A DNA stretch of 17,536 nucleotides. It comes from SIO4C1 sp039820425. GTDB taxonomy: Bacteria > Cyanobacteriota > Cyanobacteriia > Phormidesmidales > Phormidesmidaceae. Position numbers and translations under genes: made by a program. This document shows positions 15,121 through 17,536 of this stretch, in pieces. Below the pieces are notes generated by a model. The model was given only the letters and a program-made list of their open reading frames with translations. It did not search any database and was not told the origin of the DNA. The stretch lies in NCBI GenBank assembly GCA_039820425.1, contig JBCBQD010000112.1:1-17536 (forward strand), given 5' to 3'. How positions within the stretch are numbered: position 1 is the first letter of the stretch; each line of letters starts with the position of its first letter.

Positions 15121-16269
15121 CTATCTGAGCCAACCCTTCTGGGTCAGTTCAAAAACAGCCTGAATCCGTGTCTTAACCGCCAACTTCTCCAACATATTCT
15201 TAACGTGAAATTTAACAGTTCTCTCACTGATGTAGAGCTGTTCTGCAATGTCCCGGTCTCTCAGGCCCTGCGCCAGTAGCTTGATCACCTCCTGTTCTCT
15301 CTCTGACAAAGGAGAGTCTGTCATCACCGATGGGCTGGGAGAGAAGGTCGAGTCAATGTGTTGGGGCAGCTGCAGGCGAATTTGAACTACTTTTTGTTCA
15401 GCACCGATCTGACTCTGAAATGCGCCGCCTAATTCATGGGCGGCGGCGATAATATCCTGAAAGATCCGGGTTTGAACCTCCTCAGACAGGGTCTCCCCCG
15501 AAGGAGTCTCATCGGCGGCGAGCATCGCTTCTAAAATCACCGTGTCTGTTTCATACACCAGGCGACAGTAGTGGCAAGATAACTCCACTAGCCGCTTAGC
15601 GGTCTGGAGCAGCAGGTGGTTGACGGTGGGGGATAGGGCTTGCTCTGTGCCCAGGAGGCTGAGTTTCTGTCGGCCCAGCAGGGTGGCCAATTGCTCAGAC
15701 AGGCTATCTGCCAGGGAGATCGGGGTCTGGTGAGCCAATGCCTGATGATTGAGGGCACTGGCCAATGCGCTGGTCACCGACAGGCTTAGGATCTGTAAAA
15801 CTTCTAAAAACTCGGGGGCCATCTGATGGTGACTAAAGACGGCCAAAACCCCTATAGCCTGGTCTTTGACCATCAGCGGCAGCCCGGCAAATCCTTGAAT
15901 TTCGTTGGCAATGGCCCAGTCTCGGTCTTTGACCCAGTCTTCGTCCGGAAGGCAGTTGCTTAAAAAGGGGATGCAGTGCTGGGCAATTTTGCCCACCTTA
16001 AAAGCCCCCATGGGCACACGGGCAAAAGATCCGTCCAGTCGAGTGTAGAGCCCAGAGGAGGCCACTAGCCGCAAGGTTGTGCGATCGCGATCGACCAGCC
16101 AGATTCGGGCAAAGGCACAGCCAAACTTTTCGATCAGACCGTCTGTAAAGCAGGCTGCGATCGCATCGGGATCTAACCACCCCGTAAATCGATTAACCAG
16201 CTCACCGCCCAGCTTCAGATCAAACAAAAGCCGTGAAACATCTAAATCATGGGAGGCAAGATTGGGCAT
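15121..16269 (-). CDS. GAF-domain LuxR-family transcriptional regulator
   Basis: This is a cytoplasmic regulator of 382 residues. The N-terminal half (about 25-180) resembles a GAF sensor domain ('RIWLVDRDRTTLRLVASSGLYT', 'GFAGLPLMVKDQAIGVLAVFS'). A less clear helical middle region follows. The C-terminal 60 residues form a GerE/LuxR helix-turn-helix with the standard 'LSEREQEVIKLLAQGLRDRDIAEQLYISERTVKFHVKNMLEKL' order of residues. There is no receiver domain, so it is not an obvious phosphotransfer partner of the adjacent kinase. The GAF domain may bind a small molecule or chromophore; no conserved bilin cysteine was identified. ATG 16269 is taken, but GTG 16278 three codons upstream is possible, and neither has a good ribosome site. 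It converges on the kinase gene with a 38-bp gap. Confidence 0.88.
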   Translation of the reverse strand: MPNLASHDLDVSRLLFDLKLGGELVNRFTGWLDPDAIAACFTDGLIEKFGCAFARIWLVDRDRTTLRLVASSGLYTRLDGSFARVPMGAFKVGKIAQHCIPFLSNCLPDEDWVKDRDWAIANEIQGFAGLPLMVKDQAIGVLAVFSHHQMAPEFLEVLQILSLSVTSALASALNHQALAHQTPISLADSLSEQLATLLGRQKLSLLGTEQALSPTVNHLLLQTAKRLVELSCHYCRLVYETDTVILEAMLAADETPSGETLSEEVQTRIFQDIIAAAHELGGAFQSQIGAEQKVVQIRLQLPQHIDSTFSPSPSVMTDSPLSEREQEVIKLLAQGLRDRDIAEQLYISERTVKFHVKNMLEKLAVKTRIQAVFELTQKGWLR

Positions 16270-16354
16270 TGATGCCACAAATTAACGATGGGCCAACACC
16301 TTATCGAACCCTAAATCAGCCCGAGGGACTGTAGCTGTGGCTACGGGGATTGGC

Positions 16355-16585
16355 TTACATCGCAGAATTACCCACCAGCCTGCCGGTGTTAGCAACCGCC
16401 CCGTTACCGCCCACCACCAGGCGACTGATCACCGCATTTTGCTGCTCAATCACGGCGGTTTGCTGCTGTGATAGCGCAATCAAAGACGTAATCGACTCCT
16501 GCTGGCGCTCTTGCAAAGCGCGCATCGCCGCTAGCTCTTGCCTAAAGGCATCCATCGCCGCCATTTGATCCTGATTCTCTTCCAT
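16355..16585 (-). CDS. small coiled-coil protein behind the GH19 hydrolase
   Basis: This 76-residue protein was not recognised as a named family. Residues 1-57 are rich in Gln, Glu, Ala and Met with heptad-like spacing (MRALQERQQESITSLIALSQQQTAVIEQQNAVISRL), predicting a single coiled coil and hence an oligomer. The tail is Gly/Asn/Val-rich. There is no membrane helix or signal. ATG 16585 lies 2 bp after the stop of the hydrolase gene, and its ribosome site GAGGA is inside the end of that gene, so the two are translationally coupled. A role as chaperone, inhibitor or assembly partner of the hydrolase is plausible but only inferred. Confidence 0.7.
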   Translation of the reverse strand: MEENQDQMAAMDAFRQELAAMRALQERQQESITSLIALSQQQTAVIEQQNAVISRLVVGGNGAVANTGRLVGNSAM

Positions 16586-16587
16586 CG

Positions 16588-17536
16588 TTAGACAATCCTC
16601 GCTTTAGCACGTTCAACATATTTTGAAAAAACATCCCAGCCGTGGTAGCCGCCATTGACCAGTTTACGAACTCGTCGCCAATCCCCCGCCCGAGCCGCAG
16701 TTGCCACCCCTCGTTCCTTAAAGTAAGAAGCCAGTACCTGGGCAGATACCTTCGGATCGACTGCTAGATCAGGATTGTTTTCCAGGTCCACGTTAAGCTT
16801 TTTGCCATAGGTTCGGTAGTTGGCCCGCCCGGTCAGCTGAATGTAACCTCGTCCGTGATACTTAATCCCATCTCCGGTATTCACATTACCCAAATCCTTG
16901 CGTCCCTCATAGCGACTCCAGTAGCTTTCGCCCCCCCACTCGTGGACTGGCTTGAGCCCCCCCGTCTCGACCCGCACGGTCGCCAAAATACCCACCAGGA
17001 CCTGCTTGTCTAAAATAGCGTACTCATCTAAAGCTGAGAGGATGCCTGGTAAATAGGTTTTACAGTCTGACAGGGGACATTCTAAAATCTCAGCCACCTC
17101 GTCGGAGGAAACCAGTTGAGAACCCGCAGCCTTGGTCGGGGTCGATAGCTGGGAAGCCAGACCAGAGACCACAGCCGTCACGCCACTAACGCGTGTAGCG
17201 GTCGGGACAAAGGGCTCTATCTTGCCATCTGTCTGACCAGCGCGCTTCCCCTCTGTACGACTAACATTTGTCCGATTGGCCCCTATCCCATTAGAGGAAG
17301 CCGAGCGCTTTTGATTGACACTCTCGCCTGTGACAGTCCCTTTATGCAGGTCATCTAACTCATCCGTCCAGGGCAAAGCGGACGCCCCCAGAGGCGGCAA
17401 GCCTGCATTATCCTGGGTAACCGGAGCAGCCCCCAAGGCCTGAGCCTCCCCTGCCCCCTCGGCCCCCTCTGCCCCCTCTGCCCCCTCTGCTTCCTCTCCG
17501 CCTGCCCCCCCCGGGACAACACCCCCTGCTGCCCAT
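16588..17536 (-). CDS. GH19-type chitinase/peptidoglycan hydrolase, 5' end beyond window
   Basis: The C-terminal domain (last ~170 residues) matches glycoside hydrolase family 19 and the related phage-type endolysins. A catalytic-type glutamate sits in 'VRVETGGLKPVHEW', followed by 'YHGRGYIQLTGRANYRTYG' and the terminal 'LVNGGYHGWD' region. It should cut chitin-like or peptidoglycan glycan chains. Upstream is a disordered Ser/Thr/Gly/Ala-rich stretch. The frame stays open to the window edge with no ATG. A TTG at 17436 preceded by GGGGAGG could be the start (282 residues), but the bases beyond it read as an in-frame Glu-Gly-Ala repeat, so I favour a longer protein truncated by the window. No signal peptide is visible in the part seen. 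Confidence 0.8.
   Translation of the reverse strand, partial: WAAGGVVPGGAGGEEAEGAEGAEGAEGAGEAQALGAAPVTQDNAGLPPLGASALPWTDELDDLHKGTVTGESVNQKRSASSNGIGANRTNVSRTEGKRAGQTDGKIEPFVPTATRVSGVTAVVSGLASQLSTPTKAAGSQLVSSDEVAEILECPLSDCKTYLPGILSALDEYAILDKQVLVGILATVRVETGGLKPVHEWGGESYWSRYEGRKDLGNVNTGDGIKYHGRGYIQLTGRANYRTYGKKLNVDLENNPDLAVDPKVSAQVLASYFKERGVATAARAGDWRRVRKLVNGGYHGWDVFSKYVERAKARIV
17453..17497. repeat. 9-bp tandem repeat encoding Glu-Gly-Ala
   Basis: Plus-strand units GCCCCCTCG, GCCCCCTCT (three times) and GCTTCCTCT are in tandem from 17453. On the minus strand each unit encodes Glu-Gly-Ala in the frame of the GH19 gene; the most diverged copy encodes Glu-Glu-Ala. The multiple-of-three period supports translation of this stretch. 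Confidence 0.8.

Noticed and set aside
16317..16344. short hairpin GTAGC-tgtg-GCTAC after the coiled-coil gene as a terminator
   Set aside because: The stem is only five base pairs and no T-run follows on the minus strand.

Overview
The window looks like part of a cyanobacterial chromosome, probably from a filamentous species. At least nine copies of the HIP1 octamer GCGATCGC are present (for example at 3700, 3917, 8283, 9640, 9671, 12587, 13811, 16081 and 16157). It also carries families largely confined to or abundant in cyanobacteria: DUF928, CHASE2 hybrid kinases, secreted TPR-CHAT proteins, FHA-domain exoproteins and a small 'VLT..G..KL ... GVD..SIE' HTH domain. No rRNA, tRNA, CRISPR array or intact insertion sequence was seen.

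Left part (1-4980): a small redox and regulation locus. A TetR-family repressor (203-760, minus) is divergent from an FMN-barrel/[2Fe-2S] fusion protein (1246-2583, plus). A small HTH protein (2939-3259) and a DoxX-like membrane protein (3327-3773) follow on the plus strand. A Crp/Fnr-type regulator (3913-4506, minus) faces them. Two near-perfect 16-bp palindromes with the same AC.GAACGTT..GT core lie in front of the tetR gene (812-827) and at the predicted transcription start of the Crp-like gene (4574-4589). This suggests that the TetR protein controls itself and the Crp-like regulator. A 200-bp MITE-like element with 20-bp inverted ends and a perfect 9-bp target duplication (833-1050) sits between the tetR operator and the flavo-ferredoxin gene. 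A second palindromic repeat lies at 2663-2761, and a 15-bp tandem repeat covers the tetR stop codon.

Middle (4980-5648): an unrecognised membrane-anchored protein with a low-complexity stalk and a C-terminal beta-rich domain.

Right-centre (5678-16269): an envelope/secretion cassette. It holds a 1002-residue two-partner-secretion exoprotein (minus) and, divergent from it, a secreted TPR-CHAT caspase-like protein. Then come a DUF928 exported protein and a CHASE2-histidine kinase-receiver hybrid (all plus). A GAF-LuxR regulator converges on them from the other strand. The cassette pairs an extracellular beta-helix protein, a caspase-fold peptidase on the same side of the membrane, an extracytoplasmic sensor and a regulator. 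No TpsB/FhaC outer-membrane transporter is present in the window. The kinase receiver domain carries a perfect 49-bp palindrome inside its coding sequence.

Right edge (16355-17536, minus): a GH19-type peptidoglycan or chitin hydrolase, open to the window edge, with an in-frame 9-bp (Glu-Gly-Ala) repeat, and directly behind it a small coiled-coil protein.
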